Assembly (NCBI RefSeq): GCF_902459465.1
Contig: NC_047068.1
Coordinates: 6,324,001-6,388,000, forward strand
Length of the DNA: 64,000 nucleotides
Origin: Asterias rubens
Taxonomy: Eukaryota; Echinodermata; Asteroidea; Forcipulatida; Asteriidae
Reading direction: 5' to 3'
Shown: positions 56,401 through 64,000 of the stretch, one piece after another
Numbering within the stretch: the stretch's first letter is position 1
Layout of the letters: every line of letters begins with the position of its first letter
The notes under the pieces: generated by a model
Databases searched by the model: none
What the model saw: only the letters and a program-made list of their open reading frames with translations
What the model was told of the DNA's origin: nothing
Made by a program: the position numbers and the translations under genes

Positions 56401-59400
56401 GGTCGACTACTTGACACTTACTTGTTTCATGGACACTAGCGTCTACGTGTACAGGTAGGAAAAACTCCCATACATGCTTGAAGAGTGCATAGAAGCCAAA
56501 CTGGAAACCAGCTAAAGGGAAGACTTGTATCATGGTAGGGACTAGACCTCTGAAGAACGTACGCACACCGGCTTCCCTGTACATTAAGCGCACTGCTTCT
56601 AGACTGGTGTTGTATAACTAGAAAACACAGGACGGAAGAAGGCAAGGTATAAGACTTGTTTACGCATCTGTAAACTTTTTAATGCTTTGTAACGCTGAGG
56701 CGTTAAGCTACTACTGAGGTTTTGGGCACTTGCTTTTGATTGCGGGCAAGAACTCAAGTCACAATGGGGAACTTCTAAGATACTAGGTGGCAACAAACTT
56801 TCCAGGTAAAATCATTGTTCTCAGTAATGCGCGCATGTCCAGAAGATTGTCAACAATGGAAATTTACCTGGTAACTCTGCGTCCACCTAGCGTTCCAAAG
56901 ACTTCTATTGGTCGCTTCAATATTTAAATTCTAGAAAGTGGAACTCTAACACATTTTCGCACATCTTTGGAACCACTTTAGTCGGACACACACTGCTTTT
57001 ACGTGTGTAGGATTAAAAAAACTCATGCATTGAATTGGATCTAAGCTCTTGAATACAAGCAAGACTTGCACAGTCTATTGTTGGGTAAGCACATTGGCTA
57101 TAATTCACGCATCGACCCTGTTAATACCTATTTTGCTCCTTTAAAGGGCAAAATATACATTTGGTTTTTGCCCTTTGACAGTTCTAATCCTATATAATGT
57201 AGATCTATACAACATGTGAAAACAAAAGGTGGTTGTGTTTTTGAAATATCACCGCAAATCCAGAGAAAATAATTATGTCCACGAAGGAATATTAATCCCT
57301 AATAGGAATATACAATCTTAGAAGCGTTTACTGATCTCAGATTTAAATGATTGAGCAAAAAATCTATTATCTTTATAACTATAACCACATTCCTTTGAAG
57401 TGAAATGTTTCTTAAAATGCTTTATAATCAAACGCTGTGCTTCTAACTAAAGGTTTTCATTTCCATTAATTTTAAGAGTGATTACCAAACCTATACCTTC
57501 CCTTTTAAAGGATTTGGGAACTCTTTGTAACACAAAACACAATGTCCACAGATTTACATTAAACTTACACCGTTTGAAGATAATGATAGTACAAAGCCTC
57601 CCTGAAAATATTACATTTTTTGAGAAATGTGTAAAACAATATCATGAAAATACGTTTTCACATGCTGAAATAATTTTCGTCTCAAGATCAGTGAGACGAA
57701 AATTATTTTCATGACATTGTTTTACTCATTTCTCAAAAACTACAGCACCTCAGCAAGTAATATTTCCAGGGAAGCTTTCTACTATCATTATCTTCAAACT
57801 GTGTAAGTTTAATGTAAATCTGTGGACATTGTGTTTTTTTGTCCCCCAAAAAGTACATAGACCCTTTAAAGGAGTGGAAAAAAAAAAGAAGATAAAATCA
57901 CAAAATTGCAAGGCCCTTCTTACCTTGGGTTCCCCTTGTGCAATAAACCTGGTCCTTACAATGTCGATGGGTTGACAAACTACAGTTGATAAACTGCCCG
58001 CTAAACCCCCGCACATGAAGTGAAAGAAGGGTTTCCCTAGACCCGTAGTCAGGTCCTTGGATAGGAAGGGGTGGCCGGCTGCTGTTAAATACTCAAATGT
58101 TGTAAACTGGAGGAAAAAAATGAGAACTGTTATTACTAGAATGCTACTGCATGTAATTTTATTAACTAGAATACTAGGCCTACTAATTTTATAATGGAAG
58201 ATAATTTTGTTTAAAAAAAATTCATATTACACTAAAATACAAGTACACCATTTAATGGCCTAGTTTTCTGAGACATTACTTACTCTAATAAGAATATTTA
58301 ATATTTAGTAGGCCTAAACTATACAAATGCACACAGTGTGGAAAGATATCAAATGTGGTTACTATTATTTGTATGGAAGTTGCCGCCCATCACAAGGCAC
58401 AAAATGCCACTTGATGGGGTAGAAAATACAAAGTGTGGATGTAACCACGAAAAATATGAATAAAAACAAAGTTAACTTTCACTCCTCTACACAGACTTAA
58501 AGCAAAACCATACACACTCATAACATTACACAAGAACTAATATTACATCTATCTGGCTGTCTAGTAATGAAACAAATGGACTCTACAAAATGACAAGCAC
58601 TGTGATCCGTACGGCCTGAAGATACCTGTGTAGAGAAAATGATGAAGAAATAACATTTTAAGAAATAGGAGGAAAACACCAACTAGGGAAAACAAAATCA
58701 GGTAGGGATGAAAACACAATACACATAATGCAAGGCTCCGGTCAGGGATTTGAACCCTGGACCACTGAGGTGAAATGCAGCGGAAAAACCACTGAGCAAA
58801 CACAAATGCCCAAACGGTTATAAAAGCAGTAAGCAAACCAATGCTTAACAGGAAGTAATAAACATACATTTGTAAGAAGATACATAAAAAACAAAGATAA
58901 TGTACACAAGATCAAAATATAAATGCATTGCACAATACAGAATTATTATCATCCTTCAAAATGGCCTTGCCCTCCCACTAAAGAAATTCAAGACATGTGT
59001 TTAAGGTAAAAACTTAAAAGTTCACACACAAATTTAAAAAATTTAAAACCAGGGGCCAATTTCAAAGAGCTGTTCAAAGGAAAATATTCTGCTTTGAACA
59101 GTTTTCTACTCAGCAAAAATGTGCAGGCTTCCACTCAGTCACAGATAGTATGTGATAAATAAATTTGGCTGTGGTAACCCTACTCTGGTAAGCAACATTT
59201 TGTTGTGCTTAGCTACTTTTTGTGCTTAGCTACTTTTTGTGGTTAAGCAGCTCTAGAAAATGGGCTCCGACCTCAAATTATTTTTCACATTCACAGCCAG
59301 CTTTTATTTCCATCAAAACAATGCAATCAGACTGAGGCCGTTGGAGAAAAATAGTCTGGCCCTTTCTATAATCCATAGCACTGGTATCTATTGGTGTTCT

Positions 59401-60046
59401 TGTAGACAAGATGAGGTCATTACCTGAACGATCCCGAACATAACCGAGAGCAGCTGGGCGGGGGCGTGTCCTTTCCAGAATGCATACGCTCCTTCCTCTC
59501 GATAGATGGTTCTCCAAGCCTGCGAGATACCTGTGTACTTAGACTTGGACGACAGTCCCTCCAGCGGTTCAACTTGCAACTGTAAATGAGCAATACAGGG
59601 AAGTGAATCTACAATTGACCGAAACCTGTATGCGGAAAAGAGGAGGGGACAGATGTGTATCCCTTCTCGAACAGTTGGATCATTCAGGTACCAAAATGTT
59701 ACCAAGAATACATGTAGGAGGGTTAGGGTAATATCTGGTTTCACTAACTAAACAAAGGCAGCGGCTTGCATTGTGCCACCTAAGCTGAAATAAATCAAAG
59801 GAAACACGCACTGATTAGCCTACCAACTTTTGACCAATGAAGCGCTTTTTATACTTTTAACCTCAGCTGAGGGAGGTATACATGAACTTGGGATCCAACC
59901 AATCAAAATCTTCTAACCTGGAATCGAATCTTGAGGACGTCTAACGGTTGAATGATCGCCCTGGTTGCCGCTCCACTAAACGCCCCCGCCAGGCCATGGT
60001 CCAGCGGGGTTAGTTGACTCTCCTTGTGTGGTTTATACCCAACCAT
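44120..60046 (-). CDS. SLC25A19: Mitochondrial thiamine pyrophosphate carrier, 5 coding exons
   Basis: SLC25A19 imports thiamine pyrophosphate across the inner mitochondrial membrane in exchange for nucleotides. The exons, in transcript order, are 60046-59918, 59579-59424, 58106-57924, 56617-56422 and 44424-44120. They sum to 969 nt, or 322 residues, against 320 in human. Phases are 0, 0, 0, 1. The three mitochondrial-carrier signatures are present: [10 protein letters not shown] (residues 33-42), [10 protein letters not shown] in exon 3 and [10 protein letters not shown] in exon 5, each followed by its EG/GxxxxxxG half. The MVGYKP start, [14 protein letters not shown] and IAQGEPK segments are typical of this carrier rather than other SLC25 members. 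The last intron is ~12 kb and contains a C-type lectin gene on the other strand and a ~2 kb minisatellite. The frame is intact. Confidence 0.93.
44770..44862. repeat. Two-copy tandem repeat, ~52 bp
   Basis: TTTTTTGCAAACTTTCAATTG and AATAAAACACCTCCCAA occur twice in a row with almost no change, in the SLC25A19 last intron. Confidence 0.8.
45048..45193. mobile_element. MITE with TTAAGGCCGGTGTATAGTTGG ends
   Basis: TTAAGGCCGGTGTATAGTTG at the left is mirrored by GACTATAACTCGGCCTTTAA at the right. The 146 bp are rich in CGCG, unlike the AT-rich flanks. The TTAA ends may be the target site. Confidence 0.7.
45212..45412. repeat. Two-copy tandem repeat, ~110 bp, upstream of the lectin gene
   Basis: TTGATTGATTTATCACTGTTATTG and TTAGAGAACT followed by GTTTCTTT and GCGACTAAAT/GTGACTAAAT are repeated in order, ~190 bp before the lectin ATG. 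Confidence 0.7.
45552..45558 (+). promoter_or_regulatory. TATA box of the lectin gene
   Basis: TATAAAA lies 41 bp before the lectin ATG, which would give a 5' UTR of about 10-20 nt. It is the clearest TATA box near any gene in the window. Confidence 0.4.
45599..47052 (+). pseudogene. Secreted C-type lectin with in-frame stop, nested in SLC25A19 intron
   Basis: Exons 45599-45890 and 46856-47052 join in phase (489 nt, 163 codons). A signal peptide (residues 1-27, core [11 protein letters not shown]) precedes a single C-type lectin domain. The domain shows QCW...[34 protein letters not shown] and RWADSQPDD with a galactose-type QPD triplet. WFDGDCGC and KFFC close it. Codon 37 (45707-45709) is TGA where this family usually has Trp (CPPxW), so one base change from TGG truncates the protein before the domain. 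All else looks intact, including splice sites, so this may be a young pseudogene, a null allele or an assembly error. It lies on the strand opposite SLC25A19. Such lectins bind sugars, often in innate defence or coelomic fluid. Confidence 0.75.
47575..47932. repeat. GGACACTATTGG repeat, copy 7
   Basis: More diverged than the others: it opens GGTACCGGACACCTTTGGTA, has TTACTTCAGAGGGAGCCG inside and closes CCAATAGTGTCCAGTGCC. Confidence 0.75.
48624..48663 (+). repeat. Remnant of the 303 bp fold-back element at the edge of the minisatellite
   Basis: GTTTGAAG, ATGGTGTGGAAAATAAG and CAACTAT follow the same order as 38791-38834 in the element at 38753 (GTTTGAAG, ATGGTGTGGAGAAATAAGG, AAACTAT). The minisatellite begins exactly where that element would continue. 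Confidence 0.6.
48664..50660. repeat. ~2 kb minisatellite with 347 bp higher-order repeat
   Basis: The basic unit is 27 bp (AGTACACATG, CTGGTACAAC, CATGTAT). It occurs alone or extended by AAAACCGGTTCAAT (41 bp) or AAAACCGGTTCAATCT (43 bp). Some extensions read CCGCTT. From about 49334 to 50374 the order of lengths 43-41-43-41-27-43-27-41-41 (sum 347) repeats three times with no differences seen. The outer parts are irregular. Open frames on both strands follow from the repeat and are not genes. It lies in the SLC25A19 last intron. Confidence 0.95.
50726..50802 (+). mobile_element. LINE/SINE 3' tail with ATT repeat
   Basis: CAGCGCCTTGAGTACCATG, GTGCGCTATATAAGACTTC and an ATT-repeat end resemble CR1-like tails. 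No coding part. Confidence 0.45.
51268..51567. repeat. GGACACTATTGG repeat, copy 8
   Basis: From TTAAAGGCACTGGACACTAT to CCAATGGTGTCCAGTGTC, with a GAGACCTCAGAATTAGAT/TTTGAGGTCTCGAAATC centre. It is shorter (300 bp) through loss on the right. Confidence 0.85.
51761..52140. repeat. GGACACTATTGG repeat, copy 9
   Basis: TTAAAGACACTGGACACTAT to CCAATAGTGACCACTGCC, in inverted orientation relative to copy 8 just 190 bp away. Confidence 0.85.
52143..54050. other. Intronic sequence without a gene
   Basis: AT-rich to 53150, then a GC-richer patch (53200-53420) with CACGTG and GCGCGC words, and a poly-G tract near 53716-53725. No coding region is supported. Confidence 0.4.
54051..54235. mobile_element. 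MITE with CAAACCTTGGCTTGG ends
   Basis: TCTCAAACCTTGGCTTGGAC is mirrored by GAGGCTCAAGCCGAGGTTTC. A second member with clearer ends is at 60420-60568. Confidence 0.6.
54236..56025. other. Intronic sequence without a gene
   Basis: It contains poly-G (54310-54321) and poly-C (55258-55270) tracts and a GAGGACGCCAT/ATGGCGTCCTC palindrome at 55529-55560. The frames at 54169-54460 and 55374-55692 show no family motifs. Confidence 0.4.
56026..56168. mobile_element. Short MITE, relative of 10274-10417
   Basis: GTCAAATTCACAAGGATTAAGGA and CTCAACTCTTTGTGATATCCC are imperfect inverted ends, and AAAACGTATGG is in the middle as in the other copy. Confidence 0.6.
56207..56275 (+). mobile_element. tRNA(Asn)-like SINE head
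   Basis: D-arm CTC/GAG, anticodon arm CCGG/CCGG with GTT, and B box GGTTCAAGTCC are recognisable. There is no pairing acceptor stem. The following AGTAAATCTATCTTTGTTC resembles the tail at 29589. Confidence 0.5.
56333..56395 (-). mobile_element. LINE 3'-end fragment beside SLC25A19 exon 4
   Basis: CGACTTGTAATGCGCACATA and CACCCTGGTGGGTGCTCAAG match the 3' end of the LINE at 36765. It ends about 25 bp downstream of the exon 4 donor. Confidence 0.75.
56422..56617 (-). CDS. SLC25A19: SLC25A19 coding exon 4
   Basis: Residues 157-221 plus one base. It holds the second half of carrier repeat 2 ([27 protein letters not shown]). The acceptor is GTTTTCTAG and the donor ACAA|GTAAGTG. Confidence 0.93.
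57504..57870. mobile_element. Long fold-back element, copy B, in SLC25A19 intron 3
   Basis: Same family as 11073-11442. The arms CACAATGTCCACAGATTTAC and AAATCTGTGGACATTGTG pair. GTGAGACGAAAATTATTTTC and its inverse lie at the tip near 57690. It ends 53 bp before exon 3 on the genomic map, that is just after its 5' splice site. Confidence 0.8.
57924..58106 (-). CDS. SLC25A19: SLC25A19 coding exon 3
   Basis: Residues 96-156, 61 codons, phase 0. It starts [11 protein letters not shown], contains [20 protein letters not shown] and ends IAQGEPK. The donor is AAG|GTAAGA. Confidence 0.93.
58110..59423. other. SLC25A19 intron 2
   Basis: A fragment with GTTTGAACCCTGG at 58735-58800 (minus-strand B-box-like GGGTTCAAATCCC) looks tRNA-derived. 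The stretch 59050-59270 resembles the GGGGCCAATTTCA MITE families. No gene. Confidence 0.4.
59424..59579 (-). CDS. SLC25A19: SLC25A19 coding exon 2
   Basis: Residues 44-95, 52 codons, phase 0. It contains [20 protein letters not shown] and [15 protein letters not shown], the matrix helix and second helix of repeat 1. The donor is CAG|GTAATG. Confidence 0.93.
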
Positions 60047-60095
60047 CACTAGCCAAATTTCACTGACGATTTAATGATGTATAACATGTCTGCAT
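59918..60095 (-). CDS. SLC25A19: SLC25A19 first coding exon with 5' UTR
   Basis: Coding from the ATG at 60046 to the donor at 59917-59916 (CCAG|GTTAGA), residues 1-43. The exon probably starts at 60095 after an acceptor (GAATTTTCAG), so the true first exon is farther right. The 49 nt leader holds two short upstream ATG frames, both ending before or at the start region. Confidence 0.9.
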
Positions 60096-60419
60096 CTGAA
60101 AATTCAAAGATGATGATTGAAATGTAAAGCTATAATGGCAGTTAGTATTAGTGTGTTGCTGCAATCATGGGTACATATTTTTGTGTGTGTCCTTTTTATG
60201 AACAACAGTTTGAACACCACTGATGTAACAACTAACATAGCTCAATGTTTTTTATAATAACAATTAACAATCGCTGTGTCATGATGAATAAAGTGTACTT
60301 TTTGTTGAACACAAGATCTGCAAGGAGCTACTCAATATTTCTCTGTCACTCATTTGGTATCTTTGTTACAGAAAGTGTACCCAGTATTGTGGGGCGGCTG
60401 TGCGCATAAACTTCTGGGG

Positions 60420-60568
60420 GTGTTCTCAAACCTTGGCTTGGGCTCCGGCTCCGGTTTAGGCTCTGCGCGCTGTGTACTCAGCTCAGCCTTTAACGCGCAT
60501 TTTCAATGAGTATTGCACGTACATCAGCAATGAGCCGGAGCCTAAGCCGAGGTAAGCAATTCTCAAAA
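60420..60568. mobile_element. MITE with CTTGGCTTGGGCTCCGGCTC ends
   Basis: CTTGGCTTGGGCTCCGGCTC is mirrored by GAGCCGGAGCCTAAGCCGAG over 149 bp, with TCTCAAA/TTCTCAAA outside. Same family as 54051-54235. Confidence 0.75.
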
Positions 60569-60746
60569 AAAGGCTTTCATAACGACTGGTTTATTTTAAT
60601 TTTTGGCCTGAACGGATGAGCCGGCGATGAACCTGTGAAAAAATTACATGCTCTCATAAATTTCAGGCCGGAAATTTCAGCTGAAAGGGCAAGGCCATTT
60701 TAATTTTTTCAAAGGGCACTTCCATTGGAAAATCTTGAAGTCTATG

Positions 60747-60985
60747 AGAAACCTTTCAAAGATGAAATTGAAACATCTAGACTACCAGCCTGTAGACTAC
60801 GAAGACAGACTTAAGACACTGAAACTCAAAGGGCTGATCTCCTTCAAATATACAAAGTCATGCATGGATTTGTATATTTGCATGGATTTGAGGCTGTAGA
60901 GAAGGATGACATGTTTGAAATCATCAAAGAATCCAGAACTAGGGGACACAGGCTCAAAATAAGGAAGCCCCACTACAGATCTTAG
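60747..60985 (+). mobile_element. LINE reverse-transcriptase C-terminal remnant
   Basis: One frame reads DYEDRLKTLKLKGL. After a shift, another reads LLQIYKVMHGF, FEIIKESRTRGHRLKI and RKPHYRS with a stop at 60985. These are the conserved C-terminal phrases of LINE reverse transcriptases. At least one frameshift makes it dead. It is of a different lineage from the LINE at 36765. Confidence 0.75.
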
Positions 60986-63361
60986 ACGACCCTAGACCCA
61001 GAACTGGGGCGTGACAGAAAATGTCAAAATTTCGAAAAAGGAATACATCACCCCAGTTACTGAGTCTAAGAAGATGAGGCAGATGTCATTTTCAGTGCGA
61101 AGTATTAATAATTGCCATTAATTATCAATAAACTTCAAGTCTGAGCTCGAAAACCATTGGAAGCGCCACCCGTTGAAATACCACCCCCATAAGGCTTATC
61201 AATCAACATGTCCCCAATGCAGTAAAGAGGGGCACATATTTAAGCTGTAGCTTCAATTCAAGCCTCAACACCAAAAAAAAGTAAGCAAGTTTGTTACGGA
61301 AACTTTTAAATCCAAATTCAGATTCAAGTTAAGAGAAAAGGACTTCACGATTTTCCACATGTGCCTCCACAATTGGAAGTTGTGTACCATGCATTGCATG
61401 CAACGGATGTGGAGTCGAACATTTGGGTTTGTGTTTGTGCAGCATGTACGTGCGTATTTGTTCATGTGGTATTTATTTACTAAAACAATTCTACTCCCAT
61501 CAAGGTCAGTGCTAAATTTGTTTAAAATAAAAAATGGGTTTAGTTTATGCTGATTTTTTTATACTAGTTTTAAATCTTTGTTTTACTAGACGGAATAAAG
61601 GAACAAATAACAATTATCAACAACGAATTGTGAACACTTTGTTTTTGCAAAAAGTACTTACCCATTTCTAAACTATTAACCTGTTATTAGTCATACATTT
61701 CATCGTTTTTTTGACGGGAAATCAAACAGTTTCGGTACTGCTGATTCAGTGAGAGTTGTTATTGCTCGGCCAGCGATCGAACGTGCTCGATTACGTCAGA
61801 ACCCTTGAAAAAGTGTACCCAGTAGCCCTGAATAGTTTTATGCGTATTCGAAGGTTGGCACAAACATCAGATCCGACTAAAACACGACCCTTTAACTTTA
61901 TAGAGATTTGTTATACATAATAAAACATGAGAAGGATAAAGGGTATTTTTTTATACGTAGGTGGAAAAAAGAAGGAGGGGCGGATCTCAGGATTTGGGAA
62001 CAACTTTCATCCTTTATTTAGGGGAATGAAAAGTGTTAAACAGTCTATTTTTGCACTTGTCTGTGCATTTTTTAATTTGTTTGTTAATATTTATAGGAGA
62101 GGGTTTGCTAAAATACAAATGAATTAAAAAGTATTTTTCTAGATTTGTTTATTTAAAAAGTGGAATCCTGAGTGATGTGAGAAAGGCACTGGGGTGGATT
62201 TTACGAAGAGTTAAAGATGCTATGTCCGATTTTTGGCTGATTTGACCCAAAAATTTTGATTTAAAATTCAAAAGGTATTTTGATGAGGGTCGAGAAAGTT
62301 ACAAGCTTTGATTTGAGCCATTGCTCGAAAAAGTCCGCCAATTATTAATAGCAGTGAAATAAAGTGCTCAAAATTAGTTTTTGTCGGGATCCCGACAATA
62401 TATCACGTGACCAATTCTTATGTGTTTTATAAGAAACGTTTGAAAATTTTTGTATGGTTCCTGACCATTAAAAGTAAAGTTAAACTTGTTTTCGTTAGAG
62501 CGGGTGAAACTCTTTGAAATACCATTCACTCAAAAAAATATATTTTTTAATGTTTGGGGCCAAAAAGTTTATAATTCCTCAGCTCCATGTTAATCCCCCC
62601 CCCCCCCCCATCCCCAACTCAACTGCGCTGTAAGTTTATTTCTACCTCCATGGTTTATCCATGATTGTTCTCTCTAAAAATTATGTAACTAACATGCTTT
62701 TATGAGTTAAAGCACTCTATGTAAGTTCTTTATTTAGTTTTCGTATCATTTTTGTGAAAAACGCATACAAAAGGCCGGAGAAACTTGTACAACATCCTGA
62801 AGCTGCAAATAAGAAAATTATGACGGGCGCCCTCTTTTGTTTGCAAATTGACAGTTGGGGGTAAAATAACACAAACATAACGCGTACGGGTACTTTACAC
62901 AACGATCGAAAGGTACACAATCGACTTGTCGACCAAACTTGCTGCAAGTGTAGTGTGTGTGTATTGCTTTTGGGAGACGAACTCATGAACAAGCGAAGGG
63001 AGCTTGCTCGCGTTGTGGTCGGTCACTCTACAAATTGACTTCCGATCTCACCATTTCCATCCAAACACGATCCAAACAATATGACCAGGCTAAAGACTGA
63101 CTGGAGTTGAATCAGTAAAATAAAGCTTTGAACGTTGATGACTCAAGCTGAAACTGCGCTGTGATGTGAAGTGCTAATTATTGACTTGAGATTTGATCGA
63201 AATTACCATCTGTTTTGTTGTCGGGGCTTGTGTGGTGTTTTGACGCTTTCACTACATCTACCTCGGTTATGATGACCAACTTCCTCAGAATTTCAGGTTA
63301 ACCCCCGCTGACTGACACCACTGCTGACAAATGGAGGTAAAAATAACACTTAGAAAAGTTT
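60986..63361. other. Upstream flank of SLC25A19
   Basis: AT-rich sequence with a decayed hairpin (61008-61072) and a poly-C tract (62597-62610). A 5' non-coding exon of SLC25A19 may be here or beyond. I could not identify it. Confidence 0.35.
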
Positions 63362-63473
63362 CCGTATGGCGCCACCAATTTTTCATTCAATATGAAATAA
63401 TATAGTATCTAATTTACCTAAATGAGATATCCCTTTTTGAAAAAAATTGTGAAAAAGTGGTGGCGAGGTGCGG
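63362..63473. mobile_element. Solitary MITE with CCGTATGGCGCCACC ends
   Basis: CCGTATGGCGCCACC at the left and GGTGGCGAGGTGCGG at the right, with TTTTTCATTCAATATGAAAT and AAATGAGATATCCCTTTTT inside. It is 112 bp and matches the inverted complement of 1595-1677. Confidence 0.75.
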
Positions 63474-63599
63474 AAAGTTATCCCAGTTTTTTGGTATCAT
63501 TATTGTTTCTTAAATTACTGTATTGCCCTGGCCCTGTATCATTATTACAAACCACTGCGATGATGGCGGTATATAAAACAGTGTTGTATTAAATGCACA

Positions 63600-63723
63600 T
63601 GACGTCATTTCAGTACGGCGCCCTCGCTTTGAGGTCAAAAGAAGGTTGTTCATTGGCCAATCTATGTGCGTTTTGATTGTTTCGTCACCGTTTGACCTCA
63701 AAGATGGCGGCTGGATGACGTCA
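63600..63723. promoter_or_regulatory. Candidate promoter: two CREs, CCAAT, YY1-like site
   Basis: TGACGTCA occurs at 63600-63607 and 63716-63723. CCAAT is near 63656, and AAGATGGCGG (YY1-like) is at 63701-63710. CTTTGAGGTCAAA (63627-63639) and TTTGACCTCAAAG (63692-63704) are exact inverted copies containing AGGTCA half-sites. It could serve SLC25A19 (minus) or a gene to the right (plus). Confidence 0.35.
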
Positions 63724-64000
63724 ATGCATAAAGGTCTTCAATTGACATTGATCTGTTTGTAAAACAGATTGTAATTAGTTTTAAAGTTAAATTACCTGCT
63801 TTGTTTTTGTTTAGTCAGTGGTCGTTGTTTTGTATTGTGTTTTTCCACTCCCTGTCATTCATTATTTATGATTAACAAAATTTGTGAAAACTCTTGGTTT
63901 TAACGTGTTGTCAAGCATACGCACTGTATTCTAGAAACTTTGAAACAAGTTTTTTTATGAAACACAAAATTGTGTTTCTTCGATCACAGTTTTGGGGCAA

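Noticed and set aside
61927..62127. Small plus-strand gene of 66 codons
   Set aside because: Low-complexity, AT-driven frame with no promoter or conserved residues.

Overview
The window is animal nuclear DNA: AT-rich, with intron-split genes, GT-AG splice junctions, CpG-containing promoters, tRNA-derived SINEs, fragments of non-LTR retrotransposons and many short inverted-repeat (MITE-like) elements. The repeat families, in particular nine copies of a ~370 bp element ending in GGACACTATTGG-like sequence, and the divergence of the proteins from vertebrates point to a marine invertebrate deuterostome. An echinoderm, probably a sea star, is my best inference; no database search was possible.

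Layout, left to right. (1) 149-2085, minus strand: the first three coding exons of a gene that leaves the window on the left. It encodes a CUE-like N-terminus followed by acidic and SUMO-interacting-motif-like segments. (2) 2589-10690, plus strand: a complete nine-exon DNAAF5 (HEATR2), a HEAT-repeat factor for axonemal dynein assembly, 834 residues. The two genes are head to head about 500 bp apart. (3) 10691-25388: a probable DNAAF5 3' UTR, then a long gene-poor stretch of decayed repeats. (4) 25389-27343, plus strand: the two coding exons of a heparan sulfate 3-O-sulfotransferase of the HS3ST3-like group, 398 residues, with tandem repeats just downstream. (5) 27344-44119: gene-poor, with a LINE reverse-transcriptase tail, tRNA-derived elements, and a 303 bp fold-back element whose arm contains a perfect histone-mRNA-type 3' stem-loop. 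(6) 44120-60095, minus strand: SLC25A19, the mitochondrial thiamine pyrophosphate carrier, five coding exons, 322 residues. Its 12 kb last intron holds a two-exon C-type lectin gene on the opposite strand, broken by an in-frame TGA, and a ~2 kb minisatellite with a 347 bp higher-order repeat. (7) 60096-64000: the upstream side of SLC25A19, with a LINE remnant and a possible promoter carrying two CRE sites.

The genes do not form a pathway. DNAAF5 serves cilia, the sulfotransferase acts in the Golgi, SLC25A19 is mitochondrial, and the lectin would be secreted. All exon models were built by hand from reading-frame and splice-phase continuity. The phases agree across every junction in all five genes, which is the main support for them.
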